Shown here one piece after another: positions 17,023-26,578 of a stretch of DNA of 64,000 bases. Under the pieces are notes generated by a model. It saw only the letters and a list, made by a program, of their open reading frames with translations, was not told the DNA's origin and did no database searches. The DNA is taken from contig JAUNUQ010000003.1 in assembly GCA_030538075.1 (NCBI GenBank), positions 48,769 to 112,768 on the forward strand, given 5' to 3'. Made by a program: the position numbers and the translations under genes. Positions within the stretch are counted from its first letter, which is position 1, and each line of letters starts with the position of its first letter. This stretch comes from Tissierellia bacterium (lineage in GTDB: Bacteria; Bacillota; Clostridia; Tissierellales; Peptoniphilaceae).

Positions 17023-17976
17023 TTAGGCGTTGACTAAGGTCTCCTCAAAATCCTCGATGAATTCTCGAAGCACGATGAGCATCGACAGGAGTTCTCGAAG
17101 TGAATAATTATATGACTTCTCAACATCCGGTCTGGTCGTCTCCTCGGGGATTGGCAGATTCTCGTGAAACAGTTCAAAAATCTCCCCTTTGTTCTCCTCG
17201 TTGATAAAGGGGACGACATTGCTCTCTGACAGTTGTTGAATTCGGCTGAAGACGCTGAAGAATTGTGTGTTGATCTGGGTGATATGGGAGACTTTGAAAT
17301 TGTGCTCAGCCCCCAATTTCTTATCATTTCGAATGGATTGGAGCTCCACGTTGATGGCATTGATGTCATCGATTAATCTTTCAATGTGAATACTTTTTTT
17401 CCCCGTGAGGATGTCTCTTAGAGCGCCTTTAAATTCTGAGAGGGATTTTTGGTAGGTCTTCACCAAAAAGACACCTCGGTTTGGAGGCAGGATCAGATAA
17501 TTGACCAAAAAACCGACGAGAAGACCCACAGAGGTATCCAAGGTTCGGTTCAGTCCGTACTGCCAATGGGGGACTGTGTCAGTCACGCCCTCTCGATATA
17601 ACATGATGATGATGAAGACAATACAGGCCAAGGTGACGGCCTTTTGCCATTTTAGGATAATGCATAGGTTGATGATGACCACGATACCGATGCCAATGGG
17701 AATAAAACCGACGAAGCCAATATAGTGAAAGAAGCTGGCGATCAACGCCCCTACGATGGTAGATAGCATGCGATTGATGCTGACGGTATAGGAATCGAAT
17801 ACCGAAGAGGTCATGGAGACGACTGCAGAGATCCCCGCTAACAGAGGCGTGGCCAAATTGAGCTCATGGCCCACATAGATGGCCAAGCTAGTAGCGATCG
17901 CCGTTTTCAGGGTTCGAACCCCCAGTATTTTTCGGAAGTAGTTTAAGACTTCGATTGGAAGCTGGTTTTTAGCCAT
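17023..17976 (-). CDS. Aromatic acid exporter family (FUSC-like) membrane protein
   Basis: This 317-residue protein belongs to the aromatic-acid exporter group PF06081/FUSC. Six hydrophobic segments fill residues about 18-165, with the typical R-T-L-K-T-A-I-A-T-S-L-A-I-Y start and the N-R-x-L-x-T-x-V-G repeat seen twice (N-R-M-L-S-T-I-V-G and N-R-T-L-D-T-S-V-G). The C-terminal half is a cytoplasmic helical domain. Substrates of the family are poorly known. AGGTGAT precedes the ATG. The gene is single and convergent with the yedE operon. Confidence 0.8.
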   Translation of the reverse strand: MAKNQLPIEVLNYFRKILGVRTLKTAIATSLAIYVGHELNLATPLLAGISAVVSMTSSVFDSYTVSINRMLSTIVGALIASFFHYIGFVGFIPIGIGIVVIINLCIILKWQKAVTLACIVFIIIMLYREGVTDTVPHWQYGLNRTLDTSVGLLVGFLVNYLILPPNRGVFLVKTYQKSLSEFKGALRDILTGKKSIHIERLIDDINAINVELQSIRNDKKLGAEHNFKVSHITQINTQFFSVFSRIQQLSESNVVPFINEENKGEIFELFHENLPIPEETTRPDVEKSYNYSLRELLSMLIVLREFIEDFEETLVNA

Positions 17977-18100
17977 TTTGTGAAATCACCTCAAATTGTA
18001 ACGAAATTGATCTTCTAATGTTATTCTTACATAATCATCGTATTTTTTCAAGGGAGACTGGCCTGCCTTTTGCAGATTTGCTCCTCGAAGGCGATATTGC

Positions 18101-18129
18101 TTGTATAGTTCCGAAAATATCTATATAAT
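18101..18129 (+). promoter_or_regulatory. Promoter of the CDF-TsaC operon
   Basis: TTGTAT (18101-18106) and TATAAT (18124-18129) are 17 bp apart; the -10 lies 27 bases before the TTG start codon. Confidence 0.75.
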
Positions 18130-18155
18130 TTATATAGGATTTTTGGAGTATACCA

Positions 18156-20153
18156 TTGATTCAACTTTTAGCAAAAAGATTTATTAAGGATTATCAAAAG
18201 ACATCGGATCCTGGTGTGCAGGCGAAATATATTGCCCTGTCGGGAACCATGGGCTTGGTGTTGAATCTCTTTTTATTTCTATCCAAGCTAGTGATTGGAG
18301 TCATGGCCAATAGTATTGCAATGATTTCTGACTCTTTTAATAATCTGAGTGATTCGTTGACGTCGATCATCGCGATTGCGGGTTCGATGCTTAGCACAAT
18401 GCCAGCGGATGAGGAGCATCCCCTGGGGCATGGACGGTTTGAATACGTCGCATCCCTCCTCGTCTCGATCGTGATCATGTATGTGGGGATTGAGCTTCTG
18501 CGAAATTCAGTGGAAAAGATCCTCCACCCAGAGCAGGTCGATTTCAGTCTGCTGGCGATCCTAATTTTATTATTGTCCATTGCAATTAAACTCTATATGT
18601 ATCGATATAATCATCAATTGGCCAAGCAGTTTTCCTCTGGTTTGAATGACGGAGTCGCCAAGGACAGCTTGAATGATGTCATTGCCACGGGCGGCATCTT
18701 GGCTGCGATGATATTCACATATATCACTGGCCTGCCCTCAGATGGCGTGGCCGGGGTGATCATATCCTTTTTAGTACTTCGAACGGGCTTTGAGTTCGCT
18801 CGAGATACGGTAAGCCTGTTATTAGGTGAAAAACCAAGCGATGAATTGATTCAAGAGATCGAAGATGAAATCTGTAAGGGGAAATATGTTCGGGGCTTTC
18901 ACGATCTGCAGATCCATGACTATGGCAGAGGGAATGTCTTAGCTTCAGTGCATGCGGAGATTCCAATCGACGTGACAGTAATGGAGATACACAACTCGAT
19001 AGATACGATTGAACGACAGGTCAAACAGAAGACGGGCGTTGAGCTTGTCATCCACATGGACCCGAGTTACTATTTGAATGAACCACAATATGATGAGGAG
19101 AAAGATATGAAGACTACGGTACTGGATATATTAGATGTATCGGAAGATGAAGAAAAGATCAAGCTGGCTGCTGATGTGATTAAGAGAGGCGGTTTAGTCG
19201 TCATGCCCACGGAGACCGTCTATGGTCTGGCAGCGAATGGGCTGGACGCAGAGGCGATTGAGAAGATCTTTGAGGCAAAAAATCGCCCGGTGGACAATCC
19301 CCTGATACTCCATGTGGCTTCCATTGAAGAGGTTCGCCCACTGGTTAAGGAGATTCCTCCCCATGCATTGATCTTGATGGAAAAGCTATGGCCAGGTCCG
19401 CTGACCATCATTTTAGAAAAGAGCAAGGTCGTTCCGGAGATTCTCTCGGCAGGTGGCAAGACTGTAGCCATTCGAATGCCGGACAATCCGATCGCCCTCA
19501 GATTAATCGAACTATCGGGGGTTCCTCTGGCAGCGCCCAGTGCGAATATTTCTGGTAAACCCTCGCCTACAAATGCCATCGATGTCTATGTGGACCTCAA
19601 TGGCAAAGTGGATGTGATATTGGATGGGGGAGGCTCTCGGATTGGGATCGAGTCCACAGTGCTGGACATGACCACAGATCCACCGAAGATCCTACGCCCA
19701 GGCTATTTTGGCAAGAATTTTATGGAGGAATTAATCCCTCGAGTGGAATACGATGAGGGCATCCTGGATGAGGGGGTCACTCCGAAATCACCGGGTATGA
19801 AATATAGACATTATGCACCCAAAGCCGAACTGATCGTCTACAGCGCCGAGTTAGAGGATCCAATACAAAAGATCAACAAAGACGCCGCAGCTTTTCAAGA
19901 GGCTGGGTTGAAGGTTGGCATCATGACCTTTGCTGAGCATATGGTCCTCTACGACGTGGATGTCATCCTCAATGTGGGCAGTTCCTTCGATACGGAGCAA
20001 ATGGCAAAGGAGCTCTACACGAAGCTCAGGGATTTTGACCGAATGGGTGTGGATGTGATCCTCGCCGAAGGAGTCGCCGAAAGGGGATTGGGTTTTGCCA
20101 TTATGGACCGGCTGCGAAAGTCCTCTGGGGGAAAGGTCGTGGAACCGCAGTGA
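18156..20153 (+). CDS. Fusion: cation diffusion facilitator + L-threonylcarbamoyladenylate synthase
   Basis: One unbroken 665-codon frame encodes two unrelated proteins. Residues 1 to about 312 form a cation diffusion facilitator with six helices; metal-site motifs are S-D-S-F-N-N-L-S-D (Asp59, Asp66) and A-K-D-S-L-N-D, a pattern seen in Mn/Fe-type efflux pumps, followed by its cytoplasmic domain. Residues 318-665 form a full Sua5/TsaC, which makes the threonylcarbamoyl-AMP used for tRNA t6A37: P-T-E-T-V-Y-G-L-A, the K-N-R-P motif, S-A-N-I-S-G and the S-P-G-M-K-Y-R-H-Y-A-P linker to the Sua5 domain. Start is TTG after TTGGAG. An internal ribosome site may also make TsaC alone. It overlaps ywlE by four bases. 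Confidence 0.9.
   Translation: MIQLLAKRFIKDYQKTSDPGVQAKYIALSGTMGLVLNLFLFLSKLVIGVMANSIAMISDSFNNLSDSLTSIIAIAGSMLSTMPADEEHPLGHGRFEYVASLLVSIVIMYVGIELLRNSVEKILHPEQVDFSLLAILILLLSIAIKLYMYRYNHQLAKQFSSGLNDGVAKDSLNDVIATGGILAAMIFTYITGLPSDGVAGVIISFLVLRTGFEFARDTVSLLLGEKPSDELIQEIEDEICKGKYVRGFHDLQIHDYGRGNVLASVHAEIPIDVTVMEIHNSIDTIERQVKQKTGVELVIHMDPSYYLNEPQYDEEKDMKTTVLDILDVSEDEEKIKLAADVIKRGGLVVMPTETVYGLAANGLDAEAIEKIFEAKNRPVDNPLILHVASIEEVRPLVKEIPPHALILMEKLWPGPLTIILEKSKVVPEILSAGGKTVAIRMPDNPIALRLIELSGVPLAAPSANISGKPSPTNAIDVYVDLNGKVDVILDGGGSRIGIESTVLDMTTDPPKILRPGYFGKNFMEELIPRVEYDEGILDEGVTPKSPGMKYRHYAPKAELIVYSAELEDPIQKINKDAAAFQEAGLKVGIMTFAEHMVLYDVDVILNVGSSFDTEQMAKELYTKLRDFDRMGVDVILAEGVAERGLGFAIMDRLRKSSGGKVVEPQ
19095..19109 (+). 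promoter_or_regulatory. Internal ribosome binding site and start for separate TsaC
   Basis: GAGGAG at 19095-19100 lies six bases before an in-frame ATG (19107-19109, codon 318) exactly where the TsaC domain begins. Initiation here would give a 348-residue TsaC of normal length beside the fused form. Confidence 0.6.
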
Positions 20154-20590
20154 AAGTGCTCTTTATCTGCACGGGAAACACCTGTCGCAGCCCGATGGCC
20201 GAGGGACTCTTGAAGAAAGCCCATCCGAAGACAGAGGTGTTCTCAAGGGCTCTGGCCTATCACGCAGACCAGGTGTCCCCAAATGCTGTGAAAGCGATGG
20301 AGGAACTGGGAGTGGATATCACTCAGCACCAACCCGCACCCCTTCGTCATGAGGACTTGGAGAAGGCGGATCTGGTGCTTACAATGACGAAGAGTCAGCG
20401 GGATCTCCTACGGGGCGTGGTGGATTCTGACAAGATCTATGGTTTTGGAGAATTCTTGGGCAGATCAGAGGATGTCGTAGACCCATATGGAATGGGGACC
20501 ATGGAATATCGTAAAGCTGCTGCCCAGTTAGCAGATTGGACGCAGCAATTGGCGGTCTTGATTGAGGAAGGGGCGTGGGAAGAAAAATGA
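20150..20590 (+). CDS. ywlE: Protein-arginine phosphatase (YwlE type, LMW-PTP fold)
   Basis: YwlE removes phosphate from arginine residues marked by the McsB kinase for Clp proteolysis. The 146 residues have the low-molecular-weight phosphatase P-loop C-T-G-N-T-C-R-S with Cys7, Arg13 and Thr11. A Thr rather than Ile at that place is what distinguishes arginine phosphatases from tyrosine phosphatases. V-V-D-P-Y near the C-terminus holds the acid. GTG start overlaps the upstream stop. The order tsaC-ywlE-rpiB-upp matches the Bacillus ywl region. Confidence 0.88.
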   Translation: MKVLFICTGNTCRSPMAEGLLKKAHPKTEVFSRALAYHADQVSPNAVKAMEELGVDITQHQPAPLRHEDLEKADLVLTMTKSQRDLLRGVVDSDKIYGFGEFLGRSEDVVDPYGMGTMEYRKAAAQLADWTQQLAVLIEEGAWEEK

Positions 20591-21033
20591 AGATAGGAAT
20601 TGCCGCAGATCATGGCGGTTATGAGATGAAAGAGGAGCTGATCCTTCACATGCAAAAAGGCGGATTAGAGGTCATAGATTATGGCACCCATGGTCTTGAG
20701 TCCGTGGATTACCCTGACTACGCAAAGAGGGTCTCGCAGGGAGTGCTAAGTGGCGAAGTGCAGTGGGGAATTGCCATTTGTGGCACAGGAGTTGGAATCT
20801 CCATCGCCTGTAACAAGATCAATGGGATCCGCGCAGCCCACTGTACCGATAGCTACACAGGACGGGTAGTACGCAAGCACAATAATGCGAATATACTCTG
20901 TTTGGGTGGCCGTATCACGGGTATTGAAATAGCAAAAGACATTGTCGATGCTTTTCTATCCTCGGACTTTGACGGAGGCCGCCATGCTATGCGAGTAGAT
21001 AAAGTGATGGCAATAGAGGAAGGAGAACTATAA
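20587..21033 (+). CDS. rpiB: Ribose 5-phosphate isomerase B
   Basis: RpiB interconverts ribose 5-phosphate and ribulose 5-phosphate in the pentose phosphate pathway. The 148 residues from the ATG at 20587 (which overlaps the ywlE stop as ATGA) begin [12 protein letters not shown], the family signature. The active-site Cys lies in [11 protein letters not shown], and H-N-N-A-N follows R-K. A GTG four codons upstream is in frame, but the ATG start fits the family. The stop shares bases with the upp ATG. Confidence 0.94.
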   Translation: MKIGIAADHGGYEMKEELILHMQKGGLEVIDYGTHGLESVDYPDYAKRVSQGVLSGEVQWGIAICGTGVGISIACNKINGIRAAHCTDSYTGRVVRKHNNANILCLGGRITGIEIAKDIVDAFLSSDFDGGRHAMRVDKVMAIEEGEL

Positions 21034-21662
21034 TGGGAAATGTGACGGTATTTTCACACCCTCTCATCCAGCATAAGCTGACACTTTTGAGAGACGAGAA
21101 CACGGGCTCAAGGGATTTTCGGGCGTTGACGAATGAAATTGCCATGCTGATGGCTTATGAGGTGACCCGTGATCTGCCGGTTGAGCCTGTAGAAGTGAAT
21201 ACGCCGATGGGAACCACCACCGGAGTGCAGCTGTCAGGTAAGAAGCTGGCGCTGGTGCCGATTCTCAGAGCGGGCCTGGGTATGGTGGATGGGATGCTCA
21301 ATATCTTGCCTGCAGCAAAGGTTGGGCATGTTGGTCTCTATCGAGATCCAAACACTCTACGTCCAGTTGAGTATTATTGCAAGCTACCAGCAGATATTGT
21401 GGAGAGATCCATTCTCGTATTAGACCCGATGCTGGCAACGGGAGGATCTGCATCTGCAGCGATCCAGTTCTTAAAGAACAGGGGCTGCAAAGGCATTAAG
21501 CTGATCTGTTTGATCGCCGCTCCAGAGGGAGTAGCTGTCATTGAGAGGGATCATCCGGGAGTGGACATCTTCATTGCAGGACTCGACGAGAAGCTCAATG
21601 ACCATGGATATATCCTGCCGGGCTTGGGAGATGCTGGCGATCGACTGTTTGGAACGAAATAG
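21033..21662 (+). CDS. upp: Uracil phosphoribosyltransferase
   Basis: Upp salvages uracil with PRPP to UMP. The 209 residues have the normal length. [10 protein letters not shown], the PRPP-binding [13 protein letters not shown] (V-L-D-P here) and the C-terminal [11 protein letters not shown] uracil-binding motif are all present. Start shares the TAATG junction with rpiB and follows GAAGGAGAA. In Bacillus upp directly precedes the F-type ATP synthase operon; here a V-type operon occupies that place 264 bases on. Confidence 0.95.
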   Translation: MGNVTVFSHPLIQHKLTLLRDENTGSRDFRALTNEIAMLMAYEVTRDLPVEPVEVNTPMGTTTGVQLSGKKLALVPILRAGLGMVDGMLNILPAAKVGHVGLYRDPNTLRPVEYYCKLPADIVERSILVLDPMLATGGSASAAIQFLKNRGCKGIKLICLIAAPEGVAVIERDHPGVDIFIAGLDEKLNDHGYILPGLGDAGDRLFGTK

Positions 21663-21753
21663 ACAGCGAGTATTATTCCTAAAACCGATGGGAGTCTTTT
21701 AAGATATCGAAGGTACATTGTCTTGTAGATAGCATAAGATATTTATTACGGTA

Positions 21754-21782
21754 TTGCAAAGATCATTCGGGGAGGTTATAAT
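21754..21782 (+). promoter_or_regulatory. Promoter of the V-ATPase operon
   Basis: TTGCAA (21754-21759) and TATAAT (21777-21782) with a 17-bp spacer form a strong sigma-A promoter, giving a leader of about 138 nt to the first gene. I see no clear terminator after upp. Confidence 0.8.
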
Positions 21783-21926
21783 AGATTACAGAATATAATT
21801 GGGGGAATATCGTTCTTTCCCTCAAATTTCATTCAAAGGACAGACCGTATAGAGCAGAAATCGATATCACCAACCGATTTCAAATGGCTTTATTACGGCA
21901 ATTGGGACAAGGGGGGTGAAATCGAT

Positions 21927-22232
21927 TTGGATGCAATTAAACTGGTGAAACAGGCAGAAGAAGAGGCACGTAGTTTAGTGCAGGAAGCGAAGGCGAAAGC
22001 CCGGGATCAAGCAGACCTCGCAGCGAAGGAAGCGGAGGAGAAGTACCAGTCCATTTACAAGGGAGCGCAGGAAGAAGCGAAGAACCTGGTACAACAAGCC
22101 GAGGCCGAAGGCGAAGAGCTTTCATTGCCTCTGGCCAACACGGGAGCGGAAGTCTCCCAACGGATCACAGGAATCAAAGATTCCGACTTGAAGGATGTGG
22201 TGCGTATCATTGTGGAGAGGATAGTGAATTAG
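21927..22232 (+). CDS. ntpF: V-type ATPase subunit G/H (NtpF)
   Basis: This 101-residue peripheral-stalk subunit pairs with NtpE to hold the catalytic head to subunit I. The first 70 residues are an Ala/Glu/Gln-rich, heptad-like coiled coil (E-E-A-R, E-A-K-A-K-A-R, A-K-E-A-E-E-K), and the C-terminus is a short hydrophobic helix (V-R-I-I-V-E-R-I-V). Start is TTG after a GGGGGGTG ribosome site. It begins the operon, whose order F-I-K-E-C-G-A-B-D is that of the Enterococcus hirae Na+-ATPase operon. Confidence 0.85.
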   Translation: MDAIKLVKQAEEEARSLVQEAKAKARDQADLAAKEAEEKYQSIYKGAQEEAKNLVQQAEAEGEELSLPLANTGAEVSQRITGIKDSDLKDVVRIIVERIVN

Positions 22233-24170
22233 ATGGCAATCGTTAAAATGACTAAATTTAACCTCTTTGCCTTCGAAGAGGATGTGAATCCCCTGCTGGA
22301 TGAACTACAGCGATTCGAGTATGTTCACTTTACCGACACACAAACAACTTCGGAAGAGAATGAATTGGAGCGCGTGGAGATCCCGCAGGCTGTAGCTGAA
22401 AATCAAGAAGAAATCACCAAGCTGCAGTGGATGATCGACCTATTGGACGGACGGGTGGAAAAGCCCTCTGGTCTGAAGGCGATGAAAGAGGGCCTGGCGA
22501 ACTATACCTTCCAGGAATTGGAGCATGAGGCGAGGGGCATTGAATACAAACCCCTTTATGAAAAGCTCCGCGATGTCAATCAGGAGTTAGACGGCATCCA
22601 ACAGCAGATGAACAACTTAGAGCAAGAGATCGCAGATCTTGTGCCTTGGAGTTCCCTGACCTCTGAAGTCAGTCTGCTAAAGGATACAGAAGAGCTTGTC
22701 GTCTTACCTGGAATAGTACAGTTAAAGTCCTATGATGCGGTCAAAGATGATTTTCTAAACCTCCAGTACAGTTATCTACAGGAGGTCTCCAAGGAAAAGA
22801 ACAATGTCTATCTGATTGCAATCATGCTGAAGGATGAGTACGATAAGGCGATCGAAATCCTCAGACGCCACGGTTTCAACCGGGTGGAAATTCTGGGAGA
22901 GCAGACGCCAGCGAAAGAAATTGAGTTCAGAAAAGAGAAGATCGAGGCTCTAAAAGCAGATAAAAAGCAGCACGAAGAGCGCCTAGACCACTATACAGAG
23001 CATCTACCGAAACTAAAGCTCCTGTATGAGTATAAGATGAACCAGAAGTTGAAGCTCTCAGCCAATGAAAACTTCATGAAACTCAGTGAAGTCAATATCA
23101 CGCAGGGTTATATCCCCATGGAAAAGGCAGGTGCATTTGATGCACTTTTATCCAAAACTCTAGGGAATCGGTATTATCTACAGACGGAAGACGCGGTGTT
23201 TGATGATGCCGAAGTGCCAATCATCATAGAAAACAACAAATTTGTCACACCCTTTGAGTCCATCACGACCATGTATGCTCTACCTAGGTACAATGAGATA
23301 GATCCTACACCCTTCTTTGCAATCTTTTACTGGATCTTCTTTGGCATGATGGCGGCGGATTTTGCCTACGGTCTAATCCTCTTTGTCGGTTCCGGCATTG
23401 CCTTGAAGATGTTTAACTTAAAGCCAAGTATGCGTAAGTTCGTCACCTTCTTTTTCTACTTGAGCATTAGCGTCATGATATGGGGACTGATCTATGCATC
23501 TGCATTTGGGATGTCCTTACCATACAAACCACTATTAAACAGTTCGACGGATGCCATTAAGTTACTGGGACTTTCTGTGATCTTTGGTGGAGTCCATCTG
23601 TTCTACGGGATGGCCATCCAAGCCTATATGAAGATCCGCGATGGGGAGCCATTAGCAGCTTTCTTTGACGTTGGACTCTGGTATTTGGCGCTGATCGGTG
23701 CGATTGTATTTGGAGTGGGTTCTATGATCTCCATTCCCCCAATCGTAACGCAGATCGGAAAATGGATGATGATTATTGGGATGGTGGGAATCGTGCTCTT
23801 TACGGCACGGGACGCAGGTAGTATTGTTGGCCGTCTGGTAGGAGGTCTTTACAATCTCTACGGTATATCCTCCTATGTTGGGGACTTTGTCTCTTACTCG
23901 AGATTGATGGCCCTCGGACTGTCTGGTGGGTTTATCGCAACAGCTATCAATATGATTGTGGAGATGGTCAGTGGAAGTCTCGTGGGTATTGTGTTTGGTG
24001 CGGTTATCTTCTTGGGTGGACATGCCTTTAACACATTCCTGTCAATGTTATCCGCCTACGTGCACACCTCCAGACTTACCTATGTAGAGTTTTTCGGTAA
24101 GTTCTATGAAGGCGGCGGGAAAAAGTTTAATCTGTTCAGAAATGAACCGAAATATATCAATATTAAATAA
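22233..24170 (+). CDS. ntpI: V-type ATPase subunit I (a-subunit)
   Basis: Subunit I forms the ion half-channels against the K ring. Of 645 residues, the first ~330 are a cytoplasmic arm with two long coiled coils, and the rest holds about eight helices, beginning near F-F-A-I-F-Y-W-I-F-F-G-M-M-A-A-D-F-A-Y-G. The late S-Y-S-R-L-M-A-L-G-L-S-G motif carries the essential arginine of the channel. It starts on the base after the ntpF stop codon. Confidence 0.95.
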   Translation: MAIVKMTKFNLFAFEEDVNPLLDELQRFEYVHFTDTQTTSEENELERVEIPQAVAENQEEITKLQWMIDLLDGRVEKPSGLKAMKEGLANYTFQELEHEARGIEYKPLYEKLRDVNQELDGIQQQMNNLEQEIADLVPWSSLTSEVSLLKDTEELVVLPGIVQLKSYDAVKDDFLNLQYSYLQEVSKEKNNVYLIAIMLKDEYDKAIEILRRHGFNRVEILGEQTPAKEIEFRKEKIEALKADKKQHEERLDHYTEHLPKLKLLYEYKMNQKLKLSANENFMKLSEVNITQGYIPMEKAGAFDALLSKTLGNRYYLQTEDAVFDDAEVPIIIENNKFVTPFESITTMYALPRYNEIDPTPFFAIFYWIFFGMMAADFAYGLILFVGSGIALKMFNLKPSMRKFVTFFFYLSISVMIWGLIYASAFGMSLPYKPLLNSSTDAIKLLGLSVIFGGVHLFYGMAIQAYMKIRDGEPLAAFFDVGLWYLALIGAIVFGVGSMISIPPIVTQIGKWMMIIGMVGIVLFTARDAGSIVGRLVGGLYNLYGISSYVGDFVSYSRLMALGLSGGFIATAINMIVEMVSGSLVGIVFGAVIFLGGHAFNTFLSMLSAYVHTSRLTYVEFFGKFYEGGGKKFNLFRNEPKYINIK

Positions 24171-24185
24171 GTTTAGGAGGCATAA

Positions 24186-24677
<492 letters not shown>

Positions 24678-24692
24678 AAAAGAGGTAGAGTT

Positions 24693-25256
24693 ATGTCAAA
24701 TTTAGAGAACATAACCCAAAAGATTCTGGAGGATGCCAAAAATAAAGTCAAAGAAATTGAGTTAAATGCCAAGACAGAAGCAGAGAATTTGATACAATCC
24801 AGAGAAGAGGAAGCAAATCGGGTCAAGGAGACCATTCTAAAGCGTGCAGAAGCGGAAGCGGCTCAGGCCAAAGAAAAGATCATCTCCGGAGCGACGCTGA
24901 AAGCTAGGGATTTACAGCTAATGGCGAAGCAGACGGTAATGGATCGCGTCTTTGATCTGGCGAAAGAGGCGCTGAAGTCCCTAGGAGAAGGCGAATATGC
25001 TGGCTTTGCCGAAAAAGTTATCGCCGGTTTAAAACTCAAGGGCAATGAGCTCATCATTCCCCAAGAGGGAAGAGCGGAAGCTCTAAAAGCCCGCTTCCCG
25101 AAGCTGAATATCTCATCTACGGATACTGTAGATTCTGGCTTTGCCATCCTGGATGGCAAGACTCTTCTAAACTATAATTTCAATGATTTAGTTGACTTTA
25201 ATCGTCTGGAGCTGGAGGGAGAAATAGCCGAGAGACTATTTAAGACAAAGGAGTGA
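24693..25256 (+). CDS. ntpE: V-type ATPase subunit E
   Basis: Subunit E is the second peripheral-stalk protein. The 187 residues begin with a long charged coiled coil (about 1-100, repeated A-E-A-E and K-E patterns) and end in a globular domain with V-D-S-G-F-A-I-L-D-G-K, typical of the family. AAAGAGGTAGAG precedes the ATG. It lies 15 bases after ntpK and 4 before ntpC. Confidence 0.92.
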   Translation: MSNLENITQKILEDAKNKVKEIELNAKTEAENLIQSREEEANRVKETILKRAEAEAAQAKEKIISGATLKARDLQLMAKQTVMDRVFDLAKEALKSLGEGEYAGFAEKVIAGLKLKGNELIIPQEGRAEALKARFPKLNISSTDTVDSGFAILDGKTLLNYNFNDLVDFNRLELEGEIAERLFKTKE

Positions 25257-25260
25257 GAGG

Positions 25261-26262
25261 ATGAAAAGAGAAGCCTATATACAGAGCTCTACCCGTGTTC
25301 GGGTTCTGGAATCGAAACTCCTTAAAAGAGAACAATTTGATCGAATGATTGACGCAAAGGACATAGACGAAGTCTACCGTGTATTAAACGAAACGGTTTA
25401 CGGCCCGGCTTTCAACAAGCTAGAGCGCGCAGAGGACTATGAGCAGGCCCTCAAGCAGGAGACCTATCGTCTCTACGAAGAGATGAAGGGCTTGTCTCCC
25501 GATCCGGACATCGTCAATTTTGCAGCATTAAAATATGATGCCCATAATTTAAAGGTGCTCTTCAAGGATCATATTATGGGTAAGAATTCCGACGATCTAC
25601 TAATCCACGCAGGGCAGATCGACATTGCACAGATCCTCGAGAAAGCAGAAGAAGGCGATCGTAGGGGGATCGACGAATATTATGACAATATCGCATCCGA
25701 TATCATGTATATGTTTTTGGATACTACGGACCCTCAGTACGTGGAACTGATCGTAGATCTTCACTTTTATGAGACCATGTTAAAGACGGCGAAAAAGATC
25801 GGTTCGGAAAAATTTATTCGCTACGCGACGGACTATATCGACTTCAACAATGTCAAGACCCTATTTCGCATGAAAAAACAGGGAAAGGATGTCAATTTCA
25901 TCCAGCAGGCATTGGTGGAAGGAGGAAGTTTTTCAGTTAACGAACTCTCAGCCCTATACCATGAATCGGTGGAGGCCATCGTCAGCAAATTGAAGATGAA
26001 GAACATCGGACCAGCGTTGGTTAAGGCTTTTCGTGCCTATGAGGATACGGGAAGGCTATCGGAGTTCGAAAAGGCGATGGACGATTATCAGCTGAACTTC
26101 ATGAAGGACACCAAGCTGGTCAGTTATGGGCCAGAAGTGCTTTTCTCCTACATCTTAGCGAAGGAGACGGAGATTAAGAATCTCCGGATTATCATTGTGT
26201 CGAAACTGAACAAACTCTCCCCGGAATTCATACGGGAAAGGTTGCGTGATATTTATGTATAA
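25261..26262 (+). CDS. ntpC: V-type ATPase subunit C (d-like)
   Basis: Subunit C links the central shaft to the K ring. The 333 residues are almost wholly helical and hydrophilic with the family start [28 protein letters not shown] follows, and it ends with [23 protein letters not shown] lies upstream of the ATG. It overlaps ntpG by eight bases. Confidence 0.93.
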   Translation: MKREAYIQSSTRVRVLESKLLKREQFDRMIDAKDIDEVYRVLNETVYGPAFNKLERAEDYEQALKQETYRLYEEMKGLSPDPDIVNFAALKYDAHNLKVLFKDHIMGKNSDDLLIHAGQIDIAQILEKAEEGDRRGIDEYYDNIASDIMYMFLDTTDPQYVELIVDLHFYETMLKTAKKIGSEKFIRYATDYIDFNNVKTLFRMKKQGKDVNFIQQALVEGGSFSVNELSALYHESVEAIVSKLKMKNIGPALVKAFRAYEDTGRLSEFEKAMDDYQLNFMKDTKLVSYGPEVLFSYILAKETEIKNLRIIIVSKLNKLSPEFIRERLRDIYV

Positions 26263-26563
26263 GGTAGCGGTAATTGGAGACAAGGATTCCATCCTGGCCT
26301 TTAAGGCTTTGGGAGTCCGAGTCTTTACGGCATATGATGCCAGAGAGACCCGAAGGCTAGTCGATGATTTGGCGCGGGATGAGTATGGGGTCATCTTCAT
26401 TACAGAGCAATTGGCAGCGCTGATCCCCGAGACAATCCAGCGATATGACGATGAAATCATACCGGCCATTATACTCATACCTAGCAACCAGGGAACCTTG
26501 AATATAGGTATGGACAGAATCAACAACAATGTGGAGAAAGCAGTTGGCTCAAATATTTTGTAA
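26255..26563 (+). CDS. ntpG: V-type ATPase subunit F (NtpG)
   Basis: Subunit F binds the D shaft and is part of the rotor. The 102 residues have the fold start [20 protein letters not shown] and Y-G-V-I-F-I-T-E, both typical. The ATG at 26255 overlaps the ntpC end; a GTG three codons earlier is less likely because the family begins with K-V-A-V-I-G-D. Length is normal. Confidence 0.92.
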   Translation: MYKVAVIGDKDSILAFKALGVRVFTAYDARETRRLVDDLARDEYGVIFITEQLAALIPETIQRYDDEIIPAIILIPSNQGTLNIGMDRINNNVEKAVGSNIL

Positions 26564-26578
26564 AGGAGAGGGCTTATA

